NCBI RefSeq assembly: GCF_017353175.1
Contig: NZ_JAFMYW010000017.1
Span: 1-43,848, forward strand
Source: Fibrella forsythiae
GTDB taxonomy: Bacteria; Bacteroidota; Bacteroidia; Cytophagales; Spirosomataceae
Length of the DNA: 43,848 nucleotides
Direction of reading: 5' to 3'
The number at the start of each line of letters is the position of its first letter. The stretch's first letter is position 1. The notes beneath the pieces were generated by a model. It did not search any database and was not told the origin of the DNA. It saw nothing but the letters and a program-made list of their open reading frames with translations. A program made the position numbers and the translations under genes. Positions 25,351 through 33,793 of this stretch are shown here, in pieces.

Positions 25351-26721
25351 TCAGCGGGCTTTGAGGTAGTTCACAATGACATCCTTTTTGTACAAATCAT
25401 TATGATCGATGCCTACAATGGGATTGAAGGATAGATTAATACTGCTCATTCTTTCAACGGTACCTGCCGTAAGCCCTTGAAGCGTACTGACCTTATTTTT
25501 CGCCGCGTCCAGTACCGTCAACTTGTTAAGGCTTGATAGCAGCGATAAGGTAGCTAGTTGATTTTCGTATATTGACAATTCTTGCAGATTGGACAGGACT
25601 TCTATACCATCCAATTGGCTGATTTGATTAACCGCCAGGTCTAAATGGGTTAACTGAGTCAATTTAGCCAAGCCTTCTATCTTTGAGATACTATTACGGG
25701 ATATAGAAAAGTATTTCAATCCAGCTAGGCTATCGAGTCCTTCAAGCTTACCAATTCTGTTACCGTCTAGTTCGAGTAATTCCAGCTTATTTAGACTGGG
25801 AAAATTCGCTATTTTTACTAACTGATTAGCCCTCAATTTCAGCTCAGATAATTGACCCCACTTGCTGATTGAATCAATTGTTGTAATTTGATTATTCGAC
25901 AAATAAAGTCTCTCCAGATTGGTCAACCCGCGTAAAGCTGAAATATCTACTAATTTATTAACAGATAAATTTAAATTCTGTAGCTTTTTTAGGTGGGCTA
26001 CTGAATCGATCTGAGTTATTGAATTAGTTGATAGATCGAGGTTTAACAGGTTTGTATTAGCACTAATTCTGGCTATACTACTTATGTTATTATTTGACAA
26101 TACCAGACTATTTAAATTTTTTAAGTTGTGTAATCCTTCGAGTTTAGAAATGTTTGCCAATTGAAGATTAAACGCCTTCAGACTAATTAAACTATCTAAT
26201 CCCTGAATTTTATCAATTTTATTTTGACTTAAAGTTAGATGGTACAAATGACTAAAATTGGATAACCCTTGGATAATAGTTATCTTGTTTTGGGACAAAT
26301 CCAATTCGAGCAACTGCCGAAGCGAATCAATCTTCTCAATTGCCTTTATTTTATTACCATGTAGATCCAAATATAGTAAGCGCTTAAGACCATTTATATG
26401 TTCTATTTTTTCGATTTTGTTACCGTACAAGGTTAGGCTTTCCAGCCACACCAACTCAGCTACCTGGGGTGGTATAAAGGTGAGTTCCAGGTAACTCAGG
26501 TCAAGCATTGGGAGTCTTTTGTCTTTACACTCACGAATCCTGTTAAGGGCTTCTGGCGGAACTACTCGCCTCGCTGGTTGCCCAGCCATAGGTGACCTTC
26601 CCTTGATGGGTTGTAGGGCTGGTTTATTCGCCTTAGCCCTTGGTTGGGCAGTTACCGAGCAAATGAAGTTTTGTAGAAGAAGTAGGGCCAGAATGAATTT
26701 GAGGCTTTTAGAAAGGAGCAT
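25351..26721 (-). CDS. Secreted leucine-rich-repeat protein (SDS22/internalin-like)
   Basis: A 456-residue protein with a signal peptide (residues 1-26, ending SVTAQ), a short Pro/Lys/Arg-rich linker, then about fifteen 21-23-residue leucine-rich repeats from near residue 75 to 440. The repeats follow LxxLxLxxNxIxxIxxLxxL, for example LLYLDLHGNKIKAIEKIDSL. This is the SDS22-like repeat class, a curved solenoid that binds other proteins. No C-terminal anchor or T9SS signal is visible. Base composition is more AT-rich than the flanking backbone genes, suggesting separate acquisition. A role in binding a partner outside the inner membrane is inferred; the partner is unknown. Confidence 0.85.
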   Translation of the reverse strand: MLLSKSLKFILALLLLQNFICSVTAQPRAKANKPALQPIKGRSPMAGQPARRVVPPEALNRIRECKDKRLPMLDLSYLELTFIPPQVAELVWLESLTLYGNKIEKIEHINGLKRLLYLDLHGNKIKAIEKIDSLRQLLELDLSQNKITIIQGLSNFSHLYHLTLSQNKIDKIQGLDSLISLKAFNLQLANISKLEGLHNLKNLNSLVLSNNNISSIARISANTNLLNLDLSTNSITQIDSVAHLKKLQNLNLSVNKLVDISALRGLTNLERLYLSNNQITTIDSISKWGQLSELKLRANQLVKIANFPSLNKLELLELDGNRIGKLEGLDSLAGLKYFSISRNSISKIEGLAKLTQLTHLDLAVNQISQLDGIEVLSNLQELSIYENQLATLSLLSSLNKLTVLDAAKNKVSTLQGLTAGTVERMSSINLSFNPIVGIDHNDLYKKDVIVNYLKAR

Positions 26722-26850
26722 CGCTTATTTGGTCAAGTCAGTAGCCACAATAATACGAGCATCAGGTAACCTAATAAAGAAGCGATCATACAAAAAAGCG
26801 TTCTATCCTTGTTACTTGTAGTGATACGATTGACGTAAAGACCGTTAGCG

Positions 26851-27212
26851 ATGGTGAACGTAATGAAGACCGAGGACCAGTACGAGGAGGCCCTCTCGCG
26901 CATCTACGAGCTAATGCAACTGGACCTGCCCCAGGACTCGCCGCTCTACGATGAGCTGGATGCCCTGGCTCTGCTGGTGGAAGACTATGAGCGCAAACAC
27001 TATCCTATTTTGCCCCCCAGCCCCATTGAGGCCATTACCTTTCGGCCCTCAGCAGCTGGGCAAGGAAAAGAGCGAACTGGCCAAGATCCTGGGCACCCGG
27101 GCCCGGCAGTCCGAAATTCTCAGCGGTAAGCCTGGGGCTGAGTCTGGAAATGATCCGCAAGCTGCACGCGGTGCTGGGCATTCCGGCCCAAAGCCTGATC
27201 ACGGCTTACTAG
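26851..27212 (+). pseudogene. HigA-like XRE antitoxin, two frameshifts
   Basis: Three frames joined in order give a typical HigA-type antitoxin. MKTEDQYEEALSRIYELMQL through SPIEAITFR comes first, then QQLGKEKSELAKILGTRARQ and SEILSGK in a second frame, then LSLEMIRKLHAVLGIPAQ and SLITAY to the stop at 27212 in a third. The breaks lie near 27050 and in a G run near 27130. Intact relatives read straight through these points. No HigB toxin gene is adjacent. Start codons at 26851 and 26863 are both possible. The gene is probably inactive unless the breaks are sequencing errors. Confidence 0.8.
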
Positions 27213-27299
27213 GGGCTTGCCTTACAGAGCATAAGTAGCTAGGCGGTTAGGTTGTTATCTCGTTAGCCGTTTACTGGGCACTATCGCTTGGGCCTGGAA

Positions 27300-27944
27300 T
27301 CAGGCCCTGTTTTCCCGGGCGTCTTTTCGCCGCTGCCGGGCCAGATAGATGGTCATAAAAAAGAAAACGGGTAGTTTAAAGAACAGCAGAAAAAAAGCGG
27401 CTTTAGGGAAAAAGAAACTCAGCAGCAGACACAGCAAGGCGTTGGCCATATCGAAATTAACCAGCACTCGGAAGCGTCCCCGGCCGGGGGCGGACAGCTT
27501 GGTCCCGTCGATAAAATCATTGGTTATATCGGAGCTATCCCAGATGAAATTTTGAAATATAGATAGGGCCATAATGTTGAGGCTATAGAGAAAAATGGCC
27601 GCCGAATCCCCAAAATGCGTGCTCAATACGCTAGTTGAAAAGGGCAGGGTAACGATAAAGAATAACCAGCCGATGTTATAGGATAAGGTACGCTGGCTCA
27701 TCCGGTTGATGTAGGTGTACATCTGGTGGTGGGTCCGCCAAAAACTGGCGATGTTGACGAAGGACAAAAAGAAGGCTAGGTAATTTTTCCAGGGCAGCAG
27801 CAGATCCTGGAAACTCAGATGGTGATCCTCGGGCAGCTCCAGTTTTAAATCAAGGGCCAGCAGGGTGATAGCAATGGCCACAATAGCGTCACTGAAAAAT
27901 AGCACCCGTTCGTAGGCGATCTCTGGTTTGTCTATCTCGTTCAT
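27300..27944 (-). CDS. TMEM175/DUF1211-family membrane protein
   Basis: A 214-residue integral membrane protein. The first segment holds the family signature RVLFFSDAIVAIAITLLALD (residues 13-32), in which the FSD motif lines the ion pore of bacterial TMEM175 potassium channels. Further membrane segments lie near 50-70, 85-110, 115-135 and 165-200. Length is normal for the prokaryotic family, whose members form tetramers in the inner membrane. It is monocistronic here, between two broken antitoxin genes. Potassium conduction is inferred from the family. Confidence 0.88.
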   Translation of the reverse strand: MNEIDKPEIAYERVLFFSDAIVAIAITLLALDLKLELPEDHHLSFQDLLLPWKNYLAFFLSFVNIASFWRTHHQMYTYINRMSQRTLSYNIGWLFFIVTLPFSTSVLSTHFGDSAAIFLYSLNIMALSIFQNFIWDSSDITNDFIDGTKLSAPGRGRFRVLVNFDMANALLCLLLSFFFPKAAFFLLFFKLPVFFFMTIYLARQRRKDARENRA

Positions 27945-28126
27945 CGGTCAAAATGGATAACTAAGGCTGGCCAGTGGCCGCTGATCAGGAGCGGTACGGG
28001 TCAGAACGTAGGGCTCCCAAAGCAGCTTAAAAGCGGGCAGGCGGCCAGTAAAGCTACGGTAGTTTCCATGAATTGCTTCCGAGCGTAAGGCGGCTGTGTT
28101 ATTCGTTTCATCCCGACCTTTGCCTC

Positions 28127-28414
28127 ATGAGCTTTTTGCTAGAGAACCTACCCGCCAACCCAGCCGTTGAGCGCTTCATCGATCTTTCCTTTGCGATAAG
28201 CGAGCGGCTGATTCGCCTGTTGGATCAGCGGGGAATGACCCAGCGGGATCTGGCCAACCTGCTGGGCCAAGAAGAGTCCGAGATCAGCCAGTGACTGACG
28301 GGCACTCATAACTTTACCCTTGGCAGCATCGCCTCCTTGGAGGTGGCCCTGGGCTAGGAGTTACTGGGGGTAAACGGCTTGGAAACAAACCGCAACGACG
28401 GTGAAAGGCGCTAA
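28127..28414 (+). pseudogene. XRE-family regulator with two in-frame stops
   Basis: The frame from ATG 28127 encodes a helix-turn-helix (LIRLLDQRGMTQRDLANLLG), then EISQ, TGA (28292-28294), LTGTHNFTLGSIASLEVALG, TAG (28355-28357) and ELLGV. XRE proteins of this type read EISKWLTGTHNFTL at the first stop, so TGA replaces the Trp codon. Translation would yield only a truncated helix-turn-helix. An upstream in-frame ATG at 28073 exists, but homology begins at 28127. Confidence 0.75.
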
Positions 28415-28418
28415 ATCC

Positions 28419-28475
28419 CGCAGGCTGCATGCGGTACTGGGTATCCCTGCCCAAAGCCTAATCGCTGCTTATTAA
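28419..28475 (+). pseudogene. Second HigA C-terminal fragment
   Basis: The codons read RRLHAVLGIPAQSLIAAY and then a stop, nearly identical to the last residues of the broken HigA-like gene at 27212 (RKLHAVLGIPAQSLITAY). It is an orphan 3' end of a duplicated antitoxin gene, directly after the broken XRE gene. Confidence 0.65.
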
Positions 28476-28947
28476 GTCGCAACTAGTGGATCAGATCGTT
28501 GCTACTGCATCTAAGTAACATTCTAGAAATGGTCGTTCTTAATACGTTACACAGACTCATGAGAACATCATAGCGTGGCGGAAACTACTTAAGACAGGCT
28601 GAAAGGGTCCGTTTAAAACTTGTAAAGGGAGGAAATTGCTTTAAATAAAGCGTATTGGAATAACAAGGTAGATTCACTATAAGTAAAGCTAATTAACATA
28701 TGAAACCTCTAGCCCGCTAAGACGCCACATAAGTAGCACGTATGCTAACAGGTAGTTTAACGCTAAATAGATAACTGTGTATTTGTACAGGTAAAGGTAG
28801 TATTGATTATGTTTTTAAGCTTCTTTGCATCATATACGCTGGATCTTAAGCATTTGAACAGCTATGTAACTAATTCGAACAGCAAGATACATTGGATAGT
28901 ATGAGGTGTTTCAAAATTATTTTTACCACACAGACAGGTGACGTTTT
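28476..28947. other. Non-coding junction before the AT-rich island
   Basis: No gene is visible. Composition shifts from the GC-richer backbone to strongly AT-rich DNA across this stretch. It should contain the promoter for the ATPase operon at 28948, but no exact TAnnTTTG box was found. Confidence 0.5.
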
Positions 28948-30669
28948 ATGCTGAAAAGGATCAGTTTCGAAAATTATAAAGCATTTGATAATGGCTCTAT
29001 AGAAATAAGGCCTTTAACTATTCTTTTAGGTGCTAATAGCGTAGGTAAAAGTAGTATACTACAACTCTTGCTACTTTTACAGCAAACTTCGGAGGCCGAT
29101 AAAACTTATAAATCTGCCTTAAAATTGAATGGTGGTTATATAAGTTTAGGCGAAGGATTAAATTTAATAAGGAATAAAGATGCTAAGAAAGCACTCGTTC
29201 TTTCCTTCGATTTTCAAAATCAAGATCTATTTGAGCGTTTATCCACTGGATTGTTATCAAATTATTGTAGTTTAATTTTATTCAGTGCTAGCTATTTTAA
29301 CAAAATATATAATAAGCCGAGTTCCTTCATTGATAATTTACTGAAGTCTTTTGGAATGTCAGGTAAGAAAGGTGAGAAAAATTCTTCACTCCATATGCTT
29401 TTATACGATAGTGGTAAAAAGGGAAATATATTAAGTAGGTTAGATTTTGAAGAATTAATTAATTCGTTAAGTAAAATAGTTGTTGGAGACGAATTCATAA
29501 AAGATGATGACATAGATTACATTTATTACCAAATGAAGTTCGGACCTGGTGTAATTAATACCTTAAAAAATGATAAAGATGAGTATTTAATGGTTTATGA
29601 TTTTTTGTCAGGTATATCTAAGCTAAATCTTAACCAAAATTTCAACATTAAATATTCACTGTTAAACACCTTAGATAATACAATAAGAATAAAAGAAATA
29701 TCTCTAACAGCTAATAATAAATTTATTTTGTCAATTGAATTTAGTGATGATGTTAAGAGTAGTAAAGTGAAATTTAAGAGCCCGTTTTTAGATAGTAGTT
29801 TAGCAAAATCAAATATTCTGATAGATAAGATTGGTAAAGGATTAGATCCAAGTAAAACTATTTTTGAATTTTTGATTGCGAACGAAGAGAGGAGTAGTAA
29901 AGATATTAGTAATTTTACATTTACTTCAATAATATATAATATTACGAAAACTTTTGTAAAATCTGTTCAAAATAGCTTTTCAGAAGATAAGATAAACTAT
30001 GTGAGTCCGCTAAGAGCGCACCCTAAACGGTATTATTTTCTTGATAAAGCTAAAATAAATAAATACTTAGATACTCTTGATGGAGACTCACTAACAGAAA
30101 TTTTGCGAGAAAATAATTATCTTAAAATTCAAGTTAATTCTTGGCTATCAAAATTTAATTTACAAATAGATGTTGATCAATTAAAAGATATTATTCACAA
30201 GCTAGTAGTTAAGCAAAATTCTTTGAATCTAGACATTACAGATGTCGGATTTGGAATATCCCAAGTATTACCAGTTATTGTGCAAGGGTTCTTATCAAGT
30301 CGGGATAGTTTGACAATAATAGAACAACCTGAAATTCATCTCCATCCCAAAATGCAAGCCGATCTTGCAGATTTGTTTATTGATATCGTACAAGACAAAA
30401 AAAGTGATACTGGTAATAAGTACAATAAATATTTATTAATTGAAACTCATAGTGAGTATTTGCTAAAACGTCTACGTAGACGAATATCGGAAGGTGTAAT
30501 TAATAATAAAAATGTTGCAATATATTTAATTGATCCTCAGAAAGATGGATTAGGTGCAAAGGTCAAACTGTTAGACGTTGAAGAAAAAGGCAACTTCGAA
30601 TGGCCAACTGACTTTTATTCTAACGAGTTAATGAGTGATACCTTTGAATTCTTGAAAAACCAACATTAA
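28948..30669 (+). CDS. AAA/ABC-type ATPase, DUF3696 (OLD-like), probable defence protein
   Basis: A 573-residue ATPase. The N-terminal MLKRISFENYKAFDNGSIEI and Walker A GANSVGKSS (about residues 28-36) are typical of SMC/ABC-like OLD-family ATPases. The ABC signature-like segment DVGFGISQVLPVI is near 431, Walker B LTIIEQPEIHLHP near 455-467, and the switch His in ETHSEYLL near 498. The C-terminus (GNFEWPTDFYSNELM) resembles DUF3696. About 330 poorly conserved residues fill the middle. No TOPRIM nuclease is fused, so the effector is probably encoded by the next genes. The downstream gene starts 1 base after the stop. A nucleotide-gated defence function is inferred from architecture and context. 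Confidence 0.85.
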   Translation: MLKRISFENYKAFDNGSIEIRPLTILLGANSVGKSSILQLLLLLQQTSEADKTYKSALKLNGGYISLGEGLNLIRNKDAKKALVLSFDFQNQDLFERLSTGLLSNYCSLILFSASYFNKIYNKPSSFIDNLLKSFGMSGKKGEKNSSLHMLLYDSGKKGNILSRLDFEELINSLSKIVVGDEFIKDDDIDYIYYQMKFGPGVINTLKNDKDEYLMVYDFLSGISKLNLNQNFNIKYSLLNTLDNTIRIKEISLTANNKFILSIEFSDDVKSSKVKFKSPFLDSSLAKSNILIDKIGKGLDPSKTIFEFLIANEERSSKDISNFTFTSIIYNITKTFVKSVQNSFSEDKINYVSPLRAHPKRYYFLDKAKINKYLDTLDGDSLTEILRENNYLKIQVNSWLSKFNLQIDVDQLKDIIHKLVVKQNSLNLDITDVGFGISQVLPVIVQGFLSSRDSLTIIEQPEIHLHPKMQADLADLFIDIVQDKKSDTGNKYNKYLLIETHSEYLLKRLRRRISEGVINNKNVAIYLIDPQKDGLGAKVKLLDVEEKGNFEWPTDFYSNELMSDTFEFLKNQH

Positions 30670-30670
30670 T

Positions 30671-31216
30671 ATGTCTTGTTATACTTTGTCTTGTAGTTTA
30701 TTAAAAGGAGTCATTTACCATAAGCCTTACATTGTAAAAATTTTGTTTCACTTTCTTGATGAAAACCCTTACAAAGTAGTAGTAGACAAATCAAAAAAAA
30801 TACTCGATTTGTATGAGGATGCGGCAAAAAATGATAAATCTGGAGTCATATACACATGGATCGAGTTAATGGCAAAAAGAGTACCAGATAATTTCGAATA
30901 CATAAATGTAGATTTAACTAATGTTAACTCAGAGGAAGAACTATTCTTGAAGGTATGTAGGCATACTAAAAATGAGAATAAAATTCTTGTCTTTAGTCAT
31001 CAAGAATGGGAAATGTTTGACTATTCTAACGAAAACTTTATAGAATATGATTCTACACATATTGAAGTGTTTGATAGAGATGAAGCTGTTAGTGAGTTGC
31101 ATCCTATTCAATCAGGTGACACTTATAATATAAAAGAATCTAATTTTGCCAATCGTGGCAGCCGTATATCCAGATCAAAAATAAATTCAAAAGATGAGCC
31201 AAAAAAGAAACAGTAA
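30671..31216 (+). CDS. ATPase-partner protein, possibly PIN-like nuclease
   Basis: A 181-residue protein with a 1-base gap from the ATPase gene. I do not recognise a named family. The order strand-Asp39 (KVVVDKS), Glu49/Asp50 (DLYEDA), then strand ILVFSHQEW and acidic residues further on resembles a PIN-like nuclease, although His takes the place of a usual Asp at about 110. The C-terminal tail (from about 145) is polar and contains FANRGSRISRSKI, a motif shared with the next protein. The gene overlaps that next gene by 23 bases. It is likely to be the effector or regulator of the ATPase. The nuclease idea is weak. Confidence 0.6.
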   Translation: MSCYTLSCSLLKGVIYHKPYIVKILFHFLDENPYKVVVDKSKKILDLYEDAAKNDKSGVIYTWIELMAKRVPDNFEYINVDLTNVNSEEELFLKVCRHTKNENKILVFSHQEWEMFDYSNENFIEYDSTHIEVFDRDEAVSELHPIQSGDTYNIKESNFANRGSRISRSKINSKDEPKKKQ

Positions 31217-31424
31217 ACCCATTTCTACTATTAGTGGTAGCATTGTAGCTGATAGAGGGGGGAAAATTGATAACTCGAAAATTCATAGTCAAGTAAAGGT
31301 TAATAGTAACAGAAAGCCTATTATACTCGGGTGGATTGGTGGGGTTGTTACCTCAATAGTGTCAAGCTACTTATGGGAGATATGGATTAAAGACCTGTTA
31401 ATCAAACTTAACATTATACATTAA
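31194..31424 (+). CDS. Small single-pass membrane protein of the ATPase operon
   Basis: A 76-residue protein. The N-terminal 45 residues are polar and contain VADRGGKIDNSKIHS; residues 46-66 (ILGWIGGVVTSIVSSYLWEI) form one membrane helix. The N-terminal part shares 9 of 21 aligned positions with the tail of the preceding protein (common pattern A-[ND]-R-G-x-x-I-x-x-S-K-I-x-S). The start lies inside the upstream gene, so translation is probably coupled. A membrane-acting effector, or an anchor that places the ATPase complex at the membrane, is the most likely role. Confidence 0.6.
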   Translation: MSQKRNSKPISTISGSIVADRGGKIDNSKIHSQVKVNSNRKPIILGWIGGVVTSIVSSYLWEIWIKDLLIKLNIIH

Positions 31425-31783
31425 GCTGTTTTATGTGTATTAATGTATATTCTGTATTATTATGCAACTACTCACCGCCATAGAGTAGTGTGTATATTAC
31501 ACGAACATTTTCTGACTACTGTGTTGTACCCACTCAAGTATACATGGAGATTGAATAGTTTTAGCAATTAAAACTAAATAGATTATTGCCTCTAGCGTTC
31601 AGTAACGTCAAGAAAGCTTATCCTTAAAACAGGCAATGACTAATAGCACTTTACAATAAAGAATAACGAGTTGAGTTACAAGTGGATAACGAGCTGACCG
31701 AGTTTAAAATTAAGTAGTACTCTTGTATTCCTAGGTTAACAACTGTAAAATTAATTAATTCTGTATACGATTACCATTACGTG
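31425..31783. other. Intergenic region within the AT-rich island
   Basis: No coding potential is visible. It separates the three-gene ATPase operon from the large HEPN-motif gene and presumably holds a terminator for the first and a promoter for the second. I could not pin down either. Confidence 0.4.
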
Positions 31784-33718
31784 ATGGGCCACGAAGATAG
31801 AGATCGAGTTGTATTTTATTCTAAAGAAGATTTAGCTAGCGGTTATAGCTTGAAAAACGCTGAATATGTATTGGAAAATCTTAATTCACTAAGAGAACCA
31901 GGTATAAATGATTTACTTGAGTTATATAACATAAAGCTTTACTTCGATAATGGCTTATATTTAAAGAAATGGGATAGCACTGCGATAAAAAAACTTGAAA
32001 TAAAGATTGACGACTCTTGGAAATTAATTAAAAGGTTCTGTTTTTCATTAAATAATGATAATATCGAGAAATACATTGAAGATATAGAATATGAATATAT
32101 TGAGTCATTTTGGAAGCTGATAAATTATTTGCAAGTATATAAGAAATTAGACAAACAAGTATTTTTTAAAATATTAAAAAACTACCCCTATCACATTTAT
32201 ATAATATTAGAACTTAAACAGTTTGTGGAGTATTTCGGTCAAGAGATTAGGCTTTTCTTATTAGATTACGATAAAGCAACTGAATTATTACTTTCAAAAC
32301 TAGAACTACAGCATACACATAGTTCGCCTATATATAATTTCCCAAGCTGCTTGTCTCTGATTGATAAAGAATTTATAATTTCTAATTACATTGAACAAGA
32401 AAATGCCAATTTGAACTATATCAGAATCATTGAGTATTCAAAAGATTCAGACAGTTTTAAGCTGTCTCCCAAGATAAGGTTAAAAGCTAAAAACAGACGA
32501 CAATTTTTAAACAATCAAATATTTGAAAACAACAACTCAATACCAATCGATCTTCAGGTCAGTTTGAATAAAAATCAGGAAGATATTTTAGTTACTTCGG
32601 TAAAAAATCAAACTACTATTTTATCATATAATACAGAATGCATTGATGAATTTAAAAATAATTCAGACTTAGTTTCTATATTTAGAACTCTGTTTAGCTT
32701 TACAAACATACACGGTATCATTGAGTTATTGAGTAAGGATAATGAAATTAGTGTCATCGAGAAAATATCGATTAAGTCAAGAAATGAGTATTCGGCTTCA
32801 ATTATCTTTAAACATAAGAATAATCTTGCTCACCTACAAATTCTAGTTCTAGTTAATTATTTGTATAGTACAGGCGATACGTTAGAAAGCCTGATTGAAT
32901 CTTACGTGAATAAATTTATAAATCATCATTATGGACTTAATAATTTTACGATTAAATTTCCTTCAAATCGGTCAACATATTTAGAGAAAATACGTATTCT
33001 TTCACCAGAAATTGACTCTTTACTAAAGCAATATCAAACTTACGTAAATGAAGGTCAAATTGATTTCGATTTAATTTCTATTGATTCAAATCCTCTAAGA
33101 TTTGGCGAGATAAAAAGTTTAAATACTAAGAAATATGTATATATAAATGGTGAAGTTATGAATGATATTAAATTTTGGTTTTTCTCAGATCAAAGTATGT
33201 TGTATTATGTAGAACCATTTGAAAATAAATACTCTAACTTGTATGATCTTTTAGCATTTGAAAACGTTTATTTAGATTCTTTTAAAGAGTATCAGCTACC
33301 GACAATTAATAAAATTATTGGTTTAGGCTACTTGTATATCGATAATGATAAGTACGTTAGAATAAGTAAAGATTTATTCATGTACGTGATTAGGGAGCTT
33401 AATGAAAACAAAGTAATAAGCTATTGGTACTATCACATATCGATTCGTTTGGTTATAGATGAGATGGTGAACAATGGCTTTCTTCTTTTTGAAAATACTC
33501 TTTTCGCAAGACCTGAATTGAATTACTTTAATTATTATCTAAATAAGAAGGAATTTACGAACGGGCTTGACCTTAGAAATAAATACCTTCATGGAACAAA
33601 TAAAAGTTCTGAAAAGGTCAATGAGTATGAATACTACGTATTGTTGAAACTTATTATTTTAATGGTAATAAAGATAGAAGATGATTTAAGGATTCAGAAA
33701 TTTGTAAATGACCTATAG
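31784..33718 (+). CDS. Large HEPN-motif protein, probable defence or toxin protein
   Basis: A 644-residue, Asn/Lys/Ile/Tyr-rich protein with no signal peptide or membrane segment. The only recognisable signature is near residue 597: LDLRNKYLHGT, followed by a long helix (YYVLLKLIILMVIKIEDDL). R-x4-H (RNKYLH) is the catalytic motif of HEPN ribonucleases, and the helix after it fits that fold. The preceding 590 residues, probably a sensor, match nothing I know. A GTG at 31781 immediately precedes the chosen ATG. Codon use matches the AT-rich ATPase operon upstream, so the genes probably arrived together. An RNA-cleaving abortive-infection role is inferred. Confidence 0.7.
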   Translation: MGHEDRDRVVFYSKEDLASGYSLKNAEYVLENLNSLREPGINDLLELYNIKLYFDNGLYLKKWDSTAIKKLEIKIDDSWKLIKRFCFSLNNDNIEKYIEDIEYEYIESFWKLINYLQVYKKLDKQVFFKILKNYPYHIYIILELKQFVEYFGQEIRLFLLDYDKATELLLSKLELQHTHSSPIYNFPSCLSLIDKEFIISNYIEQENANLNYIRIIEYSKDSDSFKLSPKIRLKAKNRRQFLNNQIFENNNSIPIDLQVSLNKNQEDILVTSVKNQTTILSYNTECIDEFKNNSDLVSIFRTLFSFTNIHGIIELLSKDNEISVIEKISIKSRNEYSASIIFKHKNNLAHLQILVLVNYLYSTGDTLESLIESYVNKFINHHYGLNNFTIKFPSNRSTYLEKIRILSPEIDSLLKQYQTYVNEGQIDFDLISIDSNPLRFGEIKSLNTKKYVYINGEVMNDIKFWFFSDQSMLYYVEPFENKYSNLYDLLAFENVYLDSFKEYQLPTINKIIGLGYLYIDNDKYVRISKDLFMYVIRELNENKVISYWYYHISIRLVIDEMVNNGFLLFENTLFARPELNYFNYYLNKKEFTNGLDLRNKYLHGTNKSSEKVNEYEYYVLLKLIILMVIKIEDDLRIQKFVNDL

Positions 33719-33722
33719 TATA

Positions 33723-33780
33723 ATATACTGTACAAAAAACTGGCTCTCGACAAAATAAGTTGATTCTTTATACAGTATAT
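33723..33780. repeat. Inverted repeat at the right edge of the AT-rich island
   Basis: ATATACTGTACAAA (33723-33736) and TTTATACAGTATAT (33767-33780) are inverted at 13 of 14 positions around a 30-base loop, directly after the HEPN gene stop. It could be a terminator, an operator or an insertion scar; composition returns to backbone values just after it. Confidence 0.55.
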
Positions 33781-33793
33781 CAGGTTACCGACT

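Noticed and set aside
28127-28414. Use of TGA as a Trp codon in this organism
   Set aside because: All intact genes use TGG for Trp and TGA as a normal stop (for example in the ATGA overlaps), so the gene is simply broken.
30671-31216. Calling the ATPase partner an HNH or TOPRIM nuclease of a named system such as Septu, Gabija or PARIS
   Set aside because: No HNH, TOPRIM or DUF4435 motif is visible. Only weak PIN-like acidic positions can be pointed to.
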